The position numbers and the translations under genes were made by a program. The notes beneath the pieces were generated by a model, which was not told the DNA's origin, ran no database searches, and was given only the letters and a program-made list of their open reading frames with translations. A stretch of 64,000 nucleotides of DNA, taken from contig NZ_JAIPUT010000006.1 in NCBI RefSeq assembly GCF_020055635.1, positions 86,915 through 150,914 of the forward strand, written 5' to 3'. Positions 8,783 through 18,489 of this stretch are shown here, piece by piece. Positions within the stretch are counted from its first letter, which is position 1. The number at the start of each line of letters is the position of its first letter. Origin of the DNA: Marivita sp. (GTDB lineage Bacteria > Pseudomonadota > Alphaproteobacteria > Rhodobacterales > Rhodobacteraceae).

Positions 8783-11494
8783 TCAGTCGAACGCATAGGT
8801 GAACTCCCCATCCGACACGTCGATGGCCACCTTGTCGACGGACTTGCCGTCGATCATCCGCTTGAGGAATTCGGACGAGATATCCGGCAGCATGGTGTTG
8901 GTGACGATGGCGTCGATCATCCGGCCCCCGGATTCAAGCTCCTGGCAGCGCGACACGATGGTCTCGACGACGTCGTCGGAATATTCGAACGGCACGCCAT
9001 GCGCTTCGGCGACGCGCTTCTTGATCCGGTCCAGTTGCAGACGGGTGATCTTGCCGATCATGTCCGGGCTGAGCGGGTAATACGGGATCGTCACCAGGCG
9101 CCCCAAGAGCGCCGCCGGGAAGATCTTCAGCAGCGGATCGCGCAGCGCTTTGGCGATGCCTTCGGGTTCGGGCATCAGGTCGGGATCGGAACACATGTCC
9201 ATGATCATTTCCGATCCCGCGTTCGACGTGAGCAGGATCAGCGTGTTCTTGAAATCGATCACCCGGCCTTCGCCGTCTTCCATCACACCCTTGTCGAAGA
9301 CCTGGAAAAACACTTCGTGCACATCCGGGTGCGCCTTTTCCACCTCGTCCAGAAGCACCACGGAATAGGGTTTGCGCCGCACCGCCTCGGTCAGAACGCC
9401 GCCTTCGCCATAGCCGACATAGCCCGGAGGCGCGCCCTTGAGGCTGCTGACCGTGTGCGCTTCCTGGTATTCGGACATGTTGATCGTGATGACGTTCTGT
9501 TCACCACCATACAGAACCTCGGCCAGGGCCAAGGCCGTTTCCGTCTTGCCGACGCCGCTTGTCCCGGCAAGCAGGAACACCCCGATGGGTTTGTTGGGGT
9601 TGTCCAATGCGGCACGGCTGGTCTGGATGCGCTTGGCGATCATCTCCATCGCGTGATCCTGGCCGATGACGCGCTTGGCGAGGTGATCCTTGAGGTTCAA
9701 CACCGTCTGCAACTCGTCGCTCATCATCCGGCCGACAGGGATTCCCGTCCAGTCGCCAACCACGCTGGCCACCGCCTGTTCGTCGACGATCGGCAGGATC
9801 AAGGGTGTCTCGCCCTGAAGGTCGGCCAGTTCGGCGTTCTTCGCCTTGAGCTGGCTCAGAAGGTCAGACCGTTCCTCGGCCGTCATCGGGCTTTTCTCTG
9901 CGGCCTCTTCGCCCCCGGCATCCGGCGTGTCGACCGGCGCGCCACCTTCCCGCAGCCTTGCCCGAAGATCGAGGATATCGGTCACGACCGTCCGTTCCGC
10001 CTCCCAGCGCTTGTCCAGCACCTCAAGCCGAGCCTCTTCCTCCTGCTTGAGCGCCGTGATCGCTTCGCGACGCGCATCCACGTCCATCCCGGCGGTTTCA
10101 TCGCGCCCGATTATTTCCAATTCCGTCGTCAAGGCGTCGATCCGCTTGCGGCTGTCATCCACCTCGGCGGGCACAGCGTGCTGGCTGACAGCGACACGCG
10201 CACACGCGGTGTCAAGAACGCTCACCGATTTGTCCGGCAATTGCCGCGCCGGGATATAGCGGGCCGACAGCGAAACCGCTGCCTCGATGCCTTCATCCAG
10301 GACCTGTACCTTGTGGTGGTTTTCCAGCATCGACGCGATCCCGCGCATCATCATGACGGCCTTTGGAATGCTGGGCTCCTCGACTTGCACCACCTGGAAG
10401 CGCCGGGTGAGCGCCGGATCCTTTTCGATGTGTTTCTTGTACTCCGCCCATGTCGTGGCGCCGATGGTCCGCAGCGTGCCGCGCGCCAAGGCCGGTTTGA
10501 GCAGGTTCGCGGCATCGCCGGTTCCGGCTGCTCCCCCTGCCCCGACCAATGTATGTGTCTCATCGACAAACATGATGATCGGCACGGTGGACGCCTGAAC
10601 CTCGTCGATGACCTGTCGCAGGCGGTTCTCGAATTCGCCCTTCATCGACGCGCCGGCCTGCAACAGGCCCACGTCCAGCGCCAGCAACCGCGCCTCGCGC
10701 AGTGCCGGCGGAACGTCGCCCCGTGCGATCCGCAGGGCGAACCCTTCCACCACGGCGGTCTTCCCGACCCCGGCCTCCCCGGTCAGGATCGGGTTGTTCT
10801 GACGCCGCCGCATCAGCACATCGACAATCTGGCGGATTTCCTCGTCACGTCCGACGATCGGGTCGATCTCGCCGTTGCGGGCCTGTTCGGTCAGGTCGGT
10901 GCAGAACTGGGTCAGCGCTTCTTGCTTGCCCATCGCGCCCGGAGCCATCGCGCCTGATGCCTCGCCGGGCACAGCGCCACCGCCGGTTTGCGATCCGTCC
11001 TGCGGTCGCATGCTGTCCTCGACCGACCCATTGACCACCTTGGCAAAATTGTCGGAAAGGTCGTCGGCACCGATCTTGGAAAACTCTTTCGAGATGTTCA
11101 TCAGGATCGACCGGAGTTCCGGCGTCTTGAGCATGCCGAGGATCAGGTGACCCGTGCGCACCTGGTTGGAGTTGAACAAGAGCGAGCCATAGACCCAGGC
11201 CCGCTCCATCGCGTCCTGCAAATGAGAACTGAGGTCCGAGATCGAGCTTGCGCCTCTGGGCAATGCATCCAGGGCGCGTGTCATGTCCGCTGACAGCTTT
11301 GCAGGGTCGATGTCGTAATGCTGCAGGATTTTCTGCACGTCGGAATTGTCCAGCTGCACCAGCTGCGCGAACCAGTGCACCACCTCGACATAGGGATTGC
11401 CCCGCATCTTGCAGAACACCGTGGCCCCTTCGACTGCCTGATACCCCACCTTGTTAAGCTTCCCGAACAGGGCGACACGGCTAATCTCAGTCAT
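8783..11494 (-). CDS. clpV: T6SS sheath-recycling AAA+ ATPase ClpV (TssH)
   Basis: This 903-residue ClpB-like ATPase disassembles contracted TssB/TssC sheaths. The N-domain occupies about 1-160. NBD1 has Walker A GEAGVGKT and Walker B FVDETHT. A middle coiled-coil region follows (about 410-540, interrupted by a Pro/Glu-rich insert). NBD2 has Walker A GTSGVGKT and Walker B VVLLDEVEKAH, and the C-terminal D2-small domain ends the protein. Translation starts after AAGGAG with a 6-nt spacer. The tagJ gene in the same operon is the known ClpV-binding partner in several systems. ClpV rather than ClpB is indicated by the locus and by the N-terminus (ISRVALFGKLN). Confidence 0.96.
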   Translation of the reverse strand: MTEISRVALFGKLNKVGYQAVEGATVFCKMRGNPYVEVVHWFAQLVQLDNSDVQKILQHYDIDPAKLSADMTRALDALPRGASSISDLSSHLQDAMERAWVYGSLLFNSNQVRTGHLILGMLKTPELRSILMNISKEFSKIGADDLSDNFAKVVNGSVEDSMRPQDGSQTGGGAVPGEASGAMAPGAMGKQEALTQFCTDLTEQARNGEIDPIVGRDEEIRQIVDVLMRRRQNNPILTGEAGVGKTAVVEGFALRIARGDVPPALREARLLALDVGLLQAGASMKGEFENRLRQVIDEVQASTVPIIMFVDETHTLVGAGGAAGTGDAANLLKPALARGTLRTIGATTWAEYKKHIEKDPALTRRFQVVQVEEPSIPKAVMMMRGIASMLENHHKVQVLDEGIEAAVSLSARYIPARQLPDKSVSVLDTACARVAVSQHAVPAEVDDSRKRIDALTTELEIIGRDETAGMDVDARREAITALKQEEEARLEVLDKRWEAERTVVTDILDLRARLREGGAPVDTPDAGGEEAAEKSPMTAEERSDLLSQLKAKNAELADLQGETPLILPIVDEQAVASVVGDWTGIPVGRMMSDELQTVLNLKDHLAKRVIGQDHAMEMIAKRIQTSRAALDNPNKPIGVFLLAGTSGVGKTETALALAEVLYGGEQNVITINMSEYQEAHTVSSLKGAPPGYVGYGEGGVLTEAVRRKPYSVVLLDEVEKAHPDVHEVFFQVFDKGVMEDGEGRVIDFKNTLILLTSNAGSEMIMDMCSDPDLMPEPEGIAKALRDPLLKIFPAALLGRLVTIPYYPLSPDMIGKITRLQLDRIKKRVAEAHGVPFEYSDDVVETIVSRCQELESGGRMIDAIVTNTMLPDISSEFLKRMIDGKSVDKVAIDVSDGEFTYAFD

Positions 11495-11529
11495 TTTATT
11501 CTCCTTCGCGAAATTGCGAACAGGTTTCT

Positions 11530-12573
11530 TCAGGCCGCGAGGCCTTCTTCAAAAGGGACATCTGTCAAAGGTGTCATGAACAAATCCGCCACTTCGTCGG
11601 GGTGATCGTCCGACCCGATCCAGCTTGTCAGGCCGAGTTGTGTGCTTTGCCCAAGCTGCGCCTGGGGAATGTCTGTGCCGCGCAAGACCAGGTTCACATC
11701 CCAGTTGAGCTGATCGCCGACATAGTTTCGGACGATGGCGCGAAGCCGTCTCATTGCCGGCGTGCCGGGCAGGAACTGCGAATACTCTTCAAGCGACAAC
11801 GGCCCGATGCGCAATCGGAATTTCGAGGAGTTGGACCAGACCCGCGCGCCGATGCAGGTGGTGTGTCCAAGCCCGCCCGCCCCACCGAGTTGCCAGCGAT
11901 CATCCGGTTCCAGTTCGAGCCAGTCTCCGACGAATTCCTCCAACCGAACCGGCGCGTCGAAAAACCCGGTCAGGATCGCGATGAGCCCTTCGGCGTTTTT
12001 CGGACCCGCCGAGAGCACGCCTGCAAAATGCCGCCTGGCAAGATCGGGCATCGCGTCCCGGTTGCGCAGATGGGTGCCGTAAAACCCCGAAAGCGCTCCG
12101 ATCTTGGCTTCGGTCTCGCTGTGTTCGCCCCGATCGAAAGCCGCCGTCGGCTGGCCTCTTACCCAGGCCCGATAAAGCAGGGTCATCATCCGGTGCGTCA
12201 ACATGTCGGCGAAGGCCACGAAGGTCGGGTCGGTGTGATTGACCATCCGGCTGCGCGCATATTCGGTCAGGTGCAGCGGCAAGGGGCCATTTGGTCCGAA
12301 GAGACCGAAGAACAGGTTTGAAAGCTGCGCCGGCGCGTTCGCGGTCTGTTGCTTGAAACCGGCCACTGTCGATTTCGGAAACGCGAGGTCCGGCTCCTGG
12401 CCGAAACGCACTTTTTCCTGTCCCGGCCGACGGGCCGTTCCAAGACGCGGATTTTCAGCGAAATGCGCCTCGATGACACGCATGGCAAAGAAGATGTGAT
12501 GGGATTTGGGATCGCGGATCAGACGGTCGAAATGGGTCAGATCACGCGGTTCACCCCCATTGTCGGTGACCAT
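11530..12573 (-). CDS. tssG: T6SS baseplate protein TssG
   Basis: This 347-residue protein matches the TssG (ImpH/VasB) family, which forms the baseplate wedge with TssF and TssE. Family landmarks include the N-terminal HFDRLIRDPKSHHIFFAMRVIE, FGLFGPNGPLPLHLTEYA at about 88-105, and the C-terminal LPGTPAMRRLRAIVRNYVGDQLNW region. It overlaps the 3' end of tssF by 37 nt, so expression is probably coupled. Length and motifs are normal. Confidence 0.94.
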   Translation of the reverse strand: MVTDNGGEPRDLTHFDRLIRDPKSHHIFFAMRVIEAHFAENPRLGTARRPGQEKVRFGQEPDLAFPKSTVAGFKQQTANAPAQLSNLFFGLFGPNGPLPLHLTEYARSRMVNHTDPTFVAFADMLTHRMMTLLYRAWVRGQPTAAFDRGEHSETEAKIGALSGFYGTHLRNRDAMPDLARRHFAGVLSAGPKNAEGLIAILTGFFDAPVRLEEFVGDWLELEPDDRWQLGGAGGLGHTTCIGARVWSNSSKFRLRIGPLSLEEYSQFLPGTPAMRRLRAIVRNYVGDQLNWDVNLVLRGTDIPQAQLGQSTQLGLTSWIGSDDHPDEVADLFMTPLTDVPFEEGLAA

Positions 12574-14417
12574 CGCGCAATCTCTCCTCTTTGTTGGGTT
12601 TTCAGGACCGTTTCCGTGAAACTGTTTATTGTCGAATACTTGCGGAAAAACCGTTCGAGAACCGAGCCAAGAGTGTAGATCGAACTGCCTTCGAACAGGC
12701 TTTCGTCGAACTCCATGGTGATCTCGAGCCCGCGCACGGCGGTGGACAGAACGCCATCATGGATGCGCCTGACAATGGGCCGTGTCTTGACCGAAACGAT
12801 CCCTTCAAGCTGCCGCTCCATCGCGCTGTCTCCGATCGGCGTGTAAAGCCCGACCAGTTCCCGCAGCGCGGCCGCCCCGCCGCCCGGCGCATCGCTTTCA
12901 TCGGCAATCGACAGGTAATTGAGGCTCAGGTGGCTGACGGCCCGCCACGCCGCATCGCCTTGCGCGATGCAGGTGCGCGGTTTCGTCGGCCCGATCAGGG
13001 TGCGGATGGCCAGGACCGGGCCGCCATCGGGCAGGTGAAATACGTCGTCCACCCCGGTCGGAAGCAGCATCGGCAAATCCCGGTTGCTCACCATCGCCTC
13101 GACCGCAAGCTGGCTCAGGTCACCGGGATAGGGCGCTTCGTTTGCATCGACGATCGACAGGTAACTTTCCGAGCCAAGATAGTTGGTCCGGACGCCGCGC
13201 AAGGCCTCGCTCTCGCTCCTTTGCCTCAGATGCCGCTGATGCGTGAAATAGGCCGCCCCCCGCCCCCCGGCCGCGGTAAATTCGTCGGACGAATAAAACG
13301 CCTTGAGGGGCAGTTCATCGCGCCCTTCCTGGCGGATCCCCGTGACCTTGGTGATCGCGAAAATCTCGAAATCCTTGGGTGCGGTGCGATCGGCCACGAC
13401 ATGATGCTCGGTGACGCGATGGGACACCGGAACGCGGTCACAGCGTTTCGGGAACAGGTTGATGGCCGGGACGCAGTGCAGCTTGAACGCGTCCGGCGTG
13501 ACGTTCGGTGCGATGTCGGCCTTGTTGTCACGCAGCAGGATATACAGATCGACGCTGTCGCCGGTCGCGCGCGACAGCGGCGCCTGAAGACCCGACAGTT
13601 CGACAAAAAGGTTCCGCTCCGGCATCGCGAAATATTCCTGGAGCAACCGGTAGCCGTCGAAGGACGGGCGCGGCGTCGGCAAGAGCGCATCCTCGGTGGC
13701 AAGACCACGGGCTGTCACCGGCGACCCGAGCGTCATCGACCACTCATCGCGTCGATCGACCGACCGCGCCACGACGGTTGCAGGCCTGGCGCACAGCATC
13801 TCGAACATGGTCCAGCTCAGGCTGACCTGCCCACCCAGGAACAGCGTCAACCGGTCAAGCGGCAGATCCTTGATCGGAAGCCCCGCATGGCGTTTCAGGC
13901 GCAACCGCACCGCCGCCCGCGCCGCAGGGTCCCTGGCCACACCGGCAGCGACAAGCGCCCCGCGCCCGTCGATATACTCGGCCTCGGCGATCGTGACGGG
14001 CCAGAGCGCAAGATCATGCGCCGTGCGGAACTGGCAGGCTTTCTGGGCGCCCGGAACCGGCTTGGACCGCAGGACAGTCTGGCGGGGCAAGGTGAACCCG
14101 GCGGCCAGGTCGGCGTTCTCCATGTCAGGCGTCAGTTCGGCGATCATCATCGACGGCGTCGGCGCAAGAAAATGCGGAAACACGACATCAAGCAGATGGC
14201 TGGTGAAGGCCGGGTATTGCAATTCCAGTTCAAGCTGGACGCGGGCGGTCAGGAAGGCGGTCCCTTCCAGAAGCCGTTCGACATACGGATCAAGGATCTC
14301 GAGCCCGTCCATACCAAGACGCGCGGCGATCTTGGGATAGCTCTTGGCGAATTCCGCGCCCATCTCGCGCAGGAAGGCGAGTTCGGTCTCGTAATGTCTG
14401 AGCAGTCGGGTATCCAC
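12537..14417 (-). CDS. tssF: T6SS baseplate protein TssF
   Basis: This 626-residue protein is a full-length TssF (ImpG/VasA). The opening LLRHYETELAFLREMGAEFA and the YPKIAARLG, DPYVERLLEG and FLTARV segments are diagnostic. TssF, two copies per TssG, builds the wedge around the VgrG hub. It starts 6 nt after the tssE stop and overlaps tssG at its 3' end. Nothing is truncated or unusual. Confidence 0.95.
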   Translation of the reverse strand: MDTRLLRHYETELAFLREMGAEFAKSYPKIAARLGMDGLEILDPYVERLLEGTAFLTARVQLELELQYPAFTSHLLDVVFPHFLAPTPSMMIAELTPDMENADLAAGFTLPRQTVLRSKPVPGAQKACQFRTAHDLALWPVTIAEAEYIDGRGALVAAGVARDPAARAAVRLRLKRHAGLPIKDLPLDRLTLFLGGQVSLSWTMFEMLCARPATVVARSVDRRDEWSMTLGSPVTARGLATEDALLPTPRPSFDGYRLLQEYFAMPERNLFVELSGLQAPLSRATGDSVDLYILLRDNKADIAPNVTPDAFKLHCVPAINLFPKRCDRVPVSHRVTEHHVVADRTAPKDFEIFAITKVTGIRQEGRDELPLKAFYSSDEFTAAGGRGAAYFTHQRHLRQRSESEALRGVRTNYLGSESYLSIVDANEAPYPGDLSQLAVEAMVSNRDLPMLLPTGVDDVFHLPDGGPVLAIRTLIGPTKPRTCIAQGDAAWRAVSHLSLNYLSIADESDAPGGGAAALRELVGLYTPIGDSAMERQLEGIVSVKTRPIVRRIHDGVLSTAVRGLEITMEFDESLFEGSSIYTLGSVLERFFRKYSTINSFTETVLKTQQRGEIARWSPTMGVNRVI

Positions 14418-14423
14418 TGTCGA

Positions 14424-14924
14424 TCAGCCCCCGTACTCGAGCGAGACATGACCCGTCGTGGCATCGAACTGGCTGCGCAGGTAAAGTTCGGTCGGAACCG
14501 GTTCGGCCCACATGTCGGCGACGATATCGAAGACGATCACGGACGCGCGGCCTTCGGTTTCGGCCCGGCTGATCACGTTCAGGGACCCTTCCATGATACG
14601 GGGCTCGAAAAGCTCGATCGCCGACTTGATCGCATCGCGCACATCCGCAGAACGCGTCTTGGTGGAAAAATCGCCCGTTGATTCCGGGACGCCGTAATTG
14701 ATCACCGACCGCAGCACATTCGGATATTTCTCGGCATCGATCTGCGTTTCGAGATTGCCGGTGTTCAGCAGCCAGGACAGGTCGCGCTGGATGATCTCGC
14801 GCAGACGGCGGATGTCGATCACGCGACTGCTCGGACTTTCCGTCTTGGACTTTGGATCATCGTCGGTCAGTCGATCGAGGATGGACGGCTGAAGCCGCTC
14901 TGTCAGTGTTCGGTCAGCCATCAA
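14424..14924 (-). CDS. tssE: T6SS baseplate protein TssE (gp25-like)
   Basis: This 166-residue protein has the gp25/lysozyme-like fold of TssE, which starts sheath polymerisation at the baseplate. Visible are the N-terminal LQPSILDRLTDD, the DLSWLLNT segment, VRSVINYGVPE, the RDAIKSAIELFEPRI helix and the C-terminal strand region with YLRSQFD. The first 11 nt overlap the end of tagJ, and the next gene, tssF, begins 6 nt after its stop. Confidence 0.94.
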   Translation of the reverse strand: MMADRTLTERLQPSILDRLTDDDPKSKTESPSSRVIDIRRLREIIQRDLSWLLNTGNLETQIDAEKYPNVLRSVINYGVPESTGDFSTKTRSADVRDAIKSAIELFEPRIMEGSLNVISRAETEGRASVIVFDIVADMWAEPVPTELYLRSQFDATTGHVSLEYGG

Positions 14925-15747
14925 CTCCGACCTCGCCTGCGGCGTCCGCTGTCACCGGGGCAAATTGGAAATTGCGGGTGTCCATCAGGGACAGTTCGGC
15001 CTGATCCGTCGTCAACAGGCGCTGGCCGAGACCAGCAAAGGTGTCATTGCCCAGGTCTTCCCATTCCGTCACGCGCGACAGCTTCATCGCGTCGGTGCCC
15101 CGGTCGGCGGTTCCGGCATAGCGCGTCGGGATCAGCGCAACCATTTCGCCGCCGTTCTGCAATGTCAGGTGGGCCGCGGTCCACACCGTATCGCGCAGAT
15201 CCTGCGGCGGGTCGATCCGAAGGCTGGACAGCACGTTGAACGGCATCCAGTAGTATTTGCCGTTCACGATGATTTCCAGAACCGGACCCAGCCGCATGTC
15301 ACCATCGGCGATCCACGCGAATTCCTGGTCGTCAAGCGTGCCGGGTGTCGCCGGTGCCTTGTCGAAGGCTTGTTCGCGCAGCTGCGCGGCGCGGTCCGGG
15401 TTGCCCTGCGCCAGCGCGCGCAGTCCTTGTGCCAGCAACGCCACCCAGTCCTGCGGTTCGCCGAAGATCAGCGCGTCCTTTTCGCCGGCAAAGACCTTTT
15501 CGCGGAACACCTCGCAGATGATCGCCTCGCGGTAGGTCTGGGCCATCGGCAACGCCGTCGCATCAAGCTGGGCGCAGAGTTTTAGTTGCGTCACTGCCCG
15601 TTTCCAGTCGCCCATGACGCACAGCAACTGGAACAGGAAAGTGCGCAGTTTCGCATCGTCGGGGTTTGCCCGGACGCTGTCTTGCAAGCTCGCCAATGCG
15701 CCGGAAAGGTCCCCGGCCTTGAGAAAATCTGATGCGGTGTTCGGCAC
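14914..15747 (-). CDS. tagJ: T6SS accessory protein TagJ (ImpE/SciE family)
   Basis: This 277-residue protein has an N-terminal TPR-like region (about 1-130: DLSGALASLQDSVRANPDD, LRTFLFQLLCVMGDW) and a C-terminal ImpE domain with FAWIADGDMRLGPVLE, YYWMPFNVLSSL and RYAGTADRG. TagJ binds ClpV and TssB in systems such as Pseudomonas H1 and is thought to tune sheath recycling. The gene lies 70 nt after hcp, with a strong hairpin in the gap, and its 3' end overlaps tssE by 11 nt. Confidence 0.92.
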   Translation of the reverse strand: MPNTASDFLKAGDLSGALASLQDSVRANPDDAKLRTFLFQLLCVMGDWKRAVTQLKLCAQLDATALPMAQTYREAIICEVFREKVFAGEKDALIFGEPQDWVALLAQGLRALAQGNPDRAAQLREQAFDKAPATPGTLDDQEFAWIADGDMRLGPVLEIIVNGKYYWMPFNVLSSLRIDPPQDLRDTVWTAAHLTLQNGGEMVALIPTRYAGTADRGTDAMKLSRVTEWEDLGNDTFAGLGQRLLTTDQAELSLMDTRNFQFAPVTADAAGEVGVDG

Positions 15748-15777
15748 AGGCGTGCTCCGGTATTGTCAGTGTCAGGA

Positions 15778-15801
15778 GGCCGCCGCATACCTGCGGCGGC
15801 C
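15778..15801 (-). terminator. GC hairpin between hcp and tagJ (attenuator or mRNA stabiliser)
   Basis: This is a perfect 9-bp inverted repeat GGCCGCCGC / GCGGCGGCC with a 6-nt loop, starting 17 nt after the hcp stop in the direction of transcription. No T-run follows on the coding strand, so it is not a classical terminator. It may protect the hcp message and reduce read-through, giving more Hcp than baseplate proteins. That role is inferred from position. Confidence 0.6.
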
Positions 15802-15817
15802 AACTCGATGTCGGAAA

Positions 15818-16309
15818 TCAGCCAGCGACGTTCTTGGCGATGTCCCACTTGAAGCTCGGCTTCTCGCCCTCTGTGCCCTCAGCGGTCTGCTCGATGTAAT
15901 CGACGGCCACCTCGGCGAAGTTGAGCGAGACGTTCTCGGTCAGCTTGTCCTCACCGCCTGACCCGCCGGTCGAGACCGAGGTGATCATCACCTTGGTCAT
16001 CGTGATGGTTAGGTATTCCAGCGGGGTCTTGCCGGCCTTGCGCACGACGATCTTGGCCGACGGGAAGTGGTCGCCATTGGCGCAATAAAGTTGCAGGACC
16101 GGCGATGATTTGTCGATCCACTTGGTGCAGGAAATGTCCTGAAAGTTCGCCTTGCCGGCACCGCCGCCGCCGCCCGCGTGGAACGATCCAGCCTGGCTCA
16201 TCCCCCAGGACCAGGCCAGAAGGTCGATACCGCCTTCCGCGCTGAACTTGTCGTCCTGGGTTTCACCAGAGATCTCGCCTTCGATAATGAGAAACATGTC
16301 AAGTGCCAT
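15818..16309 (-). CDS. hcp: T6SS tube protein Hcp (TssD)
   Basis: This 163-residue protein is a normal-length Hcp. It forms the hexameric rings of the inner tube and is exported with the spike. The N-terminal MFLIIEGEISGETQD, the LAWSWGMSQ segment and the C-terminal NVSLNFAEVAVDYIEQ are family hallmarks. A run of five glycines lies in the loop after about residue 45. It follows tssC by 75 nt and is followed by the hairpin at 15778-15801, consistent with a need for high expression. Confidence 0.96.
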   Translation of the reverse strand: MALDMFLIIEGEISGETQDDKFSAEGGIDLLAWSWGMSQAGSFHAGGGGGAGKANFQDISCTKWIDKSSPVLQLYCANGDHFPSAKIVVRKAGKTPLEYLTITMTKVMITSVSTGGSGGEDKLTENVSLNFAEVAVDYIEQTAEGTEGEKPSFKWDIAKNVAG

Positions 16310-16384
16310 GTCAGGTACTCCTCTTTGAAAATAAAATTAAGGTGCGATGCCGGGCGGCGCAAAAAAGATCCGCCCGGTACCAGG

Positions 16385-17878
16385 TCAGGTTTTCTCTGAC
16401 GGAAGCTTCGAGACGAGCCTCAGGGAAACCGACAGCCCTTCAAGCTGGTAATGCGGTTTCAGAAAGAACCGGGATTTGTAGTAGCCCGGGTTTTCGGGGT
16501 CTTCCTCGATCTGGACATCAGCCGCGGCCAATGGCTTGCGGGCCTTTTCCGCTTCCGAGGAATGTGCGGCTGAGTAATCGACATATTGGTCGATCCACTT
16601 TTTCAGCCAGCGCTGCATGTCGTCCCTGGTCTTGTAGCTTCCGACCTTGTCGCGGACCATGCATTTCAGGTAATGCGCAAACCGGGTCGTCGCAAAAAGA
16701 TAAGGCAGACGTGCGGCCAGGTTCGCGTTCGCCGTGGCATCCGGATCGTCATATTCAGCCGGTTTGTGCAGCGACTGCGCGCCGATGAAGGCGGCCATGT
16801 CGGTGTTCTTGCGGTGAATGAGCGGCATCAGACCGGCTTTTGCCAGTTCCGCCTCGCGCCGGTCGGAAATGCCGATTTCGGTCGGACACTTCATGTCGAC
16901 GCCACCATCGTCAGTGGGGAAGGTGTGGGTCGGCAAGTTGGCAACGGTGCCTCCCGATTCCACGCCGCGGATCCGCGAACACCAGCCATATTCCTTGAAG
17001 GACCGGTTGATGTTCGTCGCCATGCCGTAGGCCGCATTGAGCCAGGTGAAATGTTCGGACTCGGCGTTGCCCGTGTCTTCTTCGAAAGCGAATTCCTCGA
17101 TCGGGTTCGACTTGGCGCCGTAAGGCTGACGCCCGAGGAAGCGCGGCATGGCAAGACCCAGGTACTTGCTGTCCTCGCTGTCGCGCAGGCTGCGCCAGGC
17201 TGCATATTCCGGCGTCTGGCTGATCTTGGTCAGGTCGCGGGGGTTGGACAGTTCCTGCCAGCTTTCGAAATTCATCAGCGCGGGATCGGCCCCGGTGATG
17301 AAGGGCGCATGGGCCGCAGCGGCGATCTTGGCCATTTCGCCCAGCAGTTCGACGTCCGGCGGGCTGTGGTCGAAGTGATAGTCTCCGACAAGGCAGCCAT
17401 AGGGTTCGCCACCGAACTGGCCATATTCCTCTTCATACAGCTTCTTGAAGATCGGCGACTGATCCCAGGCCGTACCCTTGAACTTGCGCAGCGTCTTGTG
17501 CAGGTCCTTCTTGGAAATGTTGAGCACGCGGATCTTCAGCATCTCGTCGGTTTCGGTGTTGTTCACCAGGAAATGCAACCCGCGCCACGCGCTTTCGAGC
17601 TTCTGATACTCGTCGTGGTGAATGATCAGGTTGATCTGCTCGGTCAGCTTGCGGTCGATCTCGGCGACCATCGCTTCGAGCGATTTCAGGACGTCTTCCG
17701 AAATCAGGTTCGAATTCGCGAGCGCCTGTTGCGCCAAGGTGTTGACCGCGGATTCGACCGCCGTCTTGGCGGTGTCCGACCGGGGTTTGAATTCCTTCTG
17801 AAGCAGACTGGCAAAGTCGGATTCCGTGGCCTCTGCTGCGCCACCTTCGGGTTGTGCTTCTGTTGCTTGTTCGGCCAT
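16385..17878 (-). CDS. tssC: T6SS sheath large subunit TssC
   Basis: This 497-residue protein is the large contractile sheath subunit (VipB/ImpC), pairing with TssB. Signature segments include LTEQINLIIHHDEYQKLESAWRG split around residues 85-105, LVGDYHFDHSPPDVELL, PFITGADPALM, and the C-terminal AADVQIEEDPENPGYYKSRFFL. It begins 3 nt after the tssB stop, as is normal for tssBC pairs. The start is set by this tight spacing. Confidence 0.96.
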   Translation of the reverse strand: MAEQATEAQPEGGAAEATESDFASLLQKEFKPRSDTAKTAVESAVNTLAQQALANSNLISEDVLKSLEAMVAEIDRKLTEQINLIIHHDEYQKLESAWRGLHFLVNNTETDEMLKIRVLNISKKDLHKTLRKFKGTAWDQSPIFKKLYEEEYGQFGGEPYGCLVGDYHFDHSPPDVELLGEMAKIAAAAHAPFITGADPALMNFESWQELSNPRDLTKISQTPEYAAWRSLRDSEDSKYLGLAMPRFLGRQPYGAKSNPIEEFAFEEDTGNAESEHFTWLNAAYGMATNINRSFKEYGWCSRIRGVESGGTVANLPTHTFPTDDGGVDMKCPTEIGISDRREAELAKAGLMPLIHRKNTDMAAFIGAQSLHKPAEYDDPDATANANLAARLPYLFATTRFAHYLKCMVRDKVGSYKTRDDMQRWLKKWIDQYVDYSAAHSSEAEKARKPLAAADVQIEEDPENPGYYKSRFFLKPHYQLEGLSVSLRLVSKLPSEKT

Positions 17879-17881
17879 GTC

Positions 17882-18403
17882 TTATCCCTCGTCCTTTGCG
17901 GCGTCGTCCCCGTCCGTCGGCGCAGCCTGGGCGGCAAGCGACTTCAGCAGGGCAGGATCGTTCATCGTTTTCGAAATCAGTTCCTCTGCGCCCGGCTTGC
18001 CGTCCATGTAGGTCATCAGGTTGGACAACTCGTTGCGGGCCTCCATCAGCTTGCGCAGCGGTTCGACCTTGGCCGCAATCGCACCGGGCGAAAAATCGTC
18101 CATGCTTTCGAAGGCGACATCGACGGACAGGTTGCCTTCGCCCGTCAGCGTGTTGGGCACCGAAAACGCAACGCGGGGCTTCATCGCCTTCATCCGGTCG
18201 TCGAAATTGTCGACGTCGATTTCAAGAAACTTGCGGTCAGCGACATTGGGCTGCGCGACTTCGGATTTGCCCGCCAGGTCGGCCATGACGCCCATGACGA
18301 ACGGAAGCTGCACCTTCTTTTCCGCGCCGTACAGTTCGACATCGTATTCGATCTGCACCCTCGGTGCTCTGTTCCGTGCAATGAATTTTTGTGAACTGGA
18401 CAT
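17882..18403 (-). CDS. tssB: T6SS sheath small subunit TssB
   Basis: This 173-residue protein is the small sheath subunit (VipA/ImpB). Visible landmarks are NRAPRVQIEYDVELYGAEKK split near the N-terminus, LPFVMGVMADLAGK, FLEIDVDNFDDRMKAMKPR and the C-terminal helix beginning at about residue 110. The TssB C-terminal helix of many systems is the ClpV target. It lies 86 nt downstream of tssA and 3 nt upstream of tssC. Confidence 0.95.
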   Translation of the reverse strand: MSSSQKFIARNRAPRVQIEYDVELYGAEKKVQLPFVMGVMADLAGKSEVAQPNVADRKFLEIDVDNFDDRMKAMKPRVAFSVPNTLTGEGNLSVDVAFESMDDFSPGAIAAKVEPLRKLMEARNELSNLMTYMDGKPGAEELISKTMNDPALLKSLAAQAAPTDGDDAAKDEG

Positions 18404-18489
18404 ATTATTCCCTCATCTGTTGATACGAATTCTTGTTCTAAGCCGCTGCCGCCTCGGTCAGAGCCAGCACCGGTGGCCAGTCAAACCGG

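Noticed and set aside
6333..10957. Long plus-strand open frames antisense to vgrG and clpV (6333-8366 and 8708-10957)
   Set aside because: Their residues are low-complexity and His/Arg/Asp-rich, as expected opposite high-G+C genes. The minus-strand genes have full family motifs.
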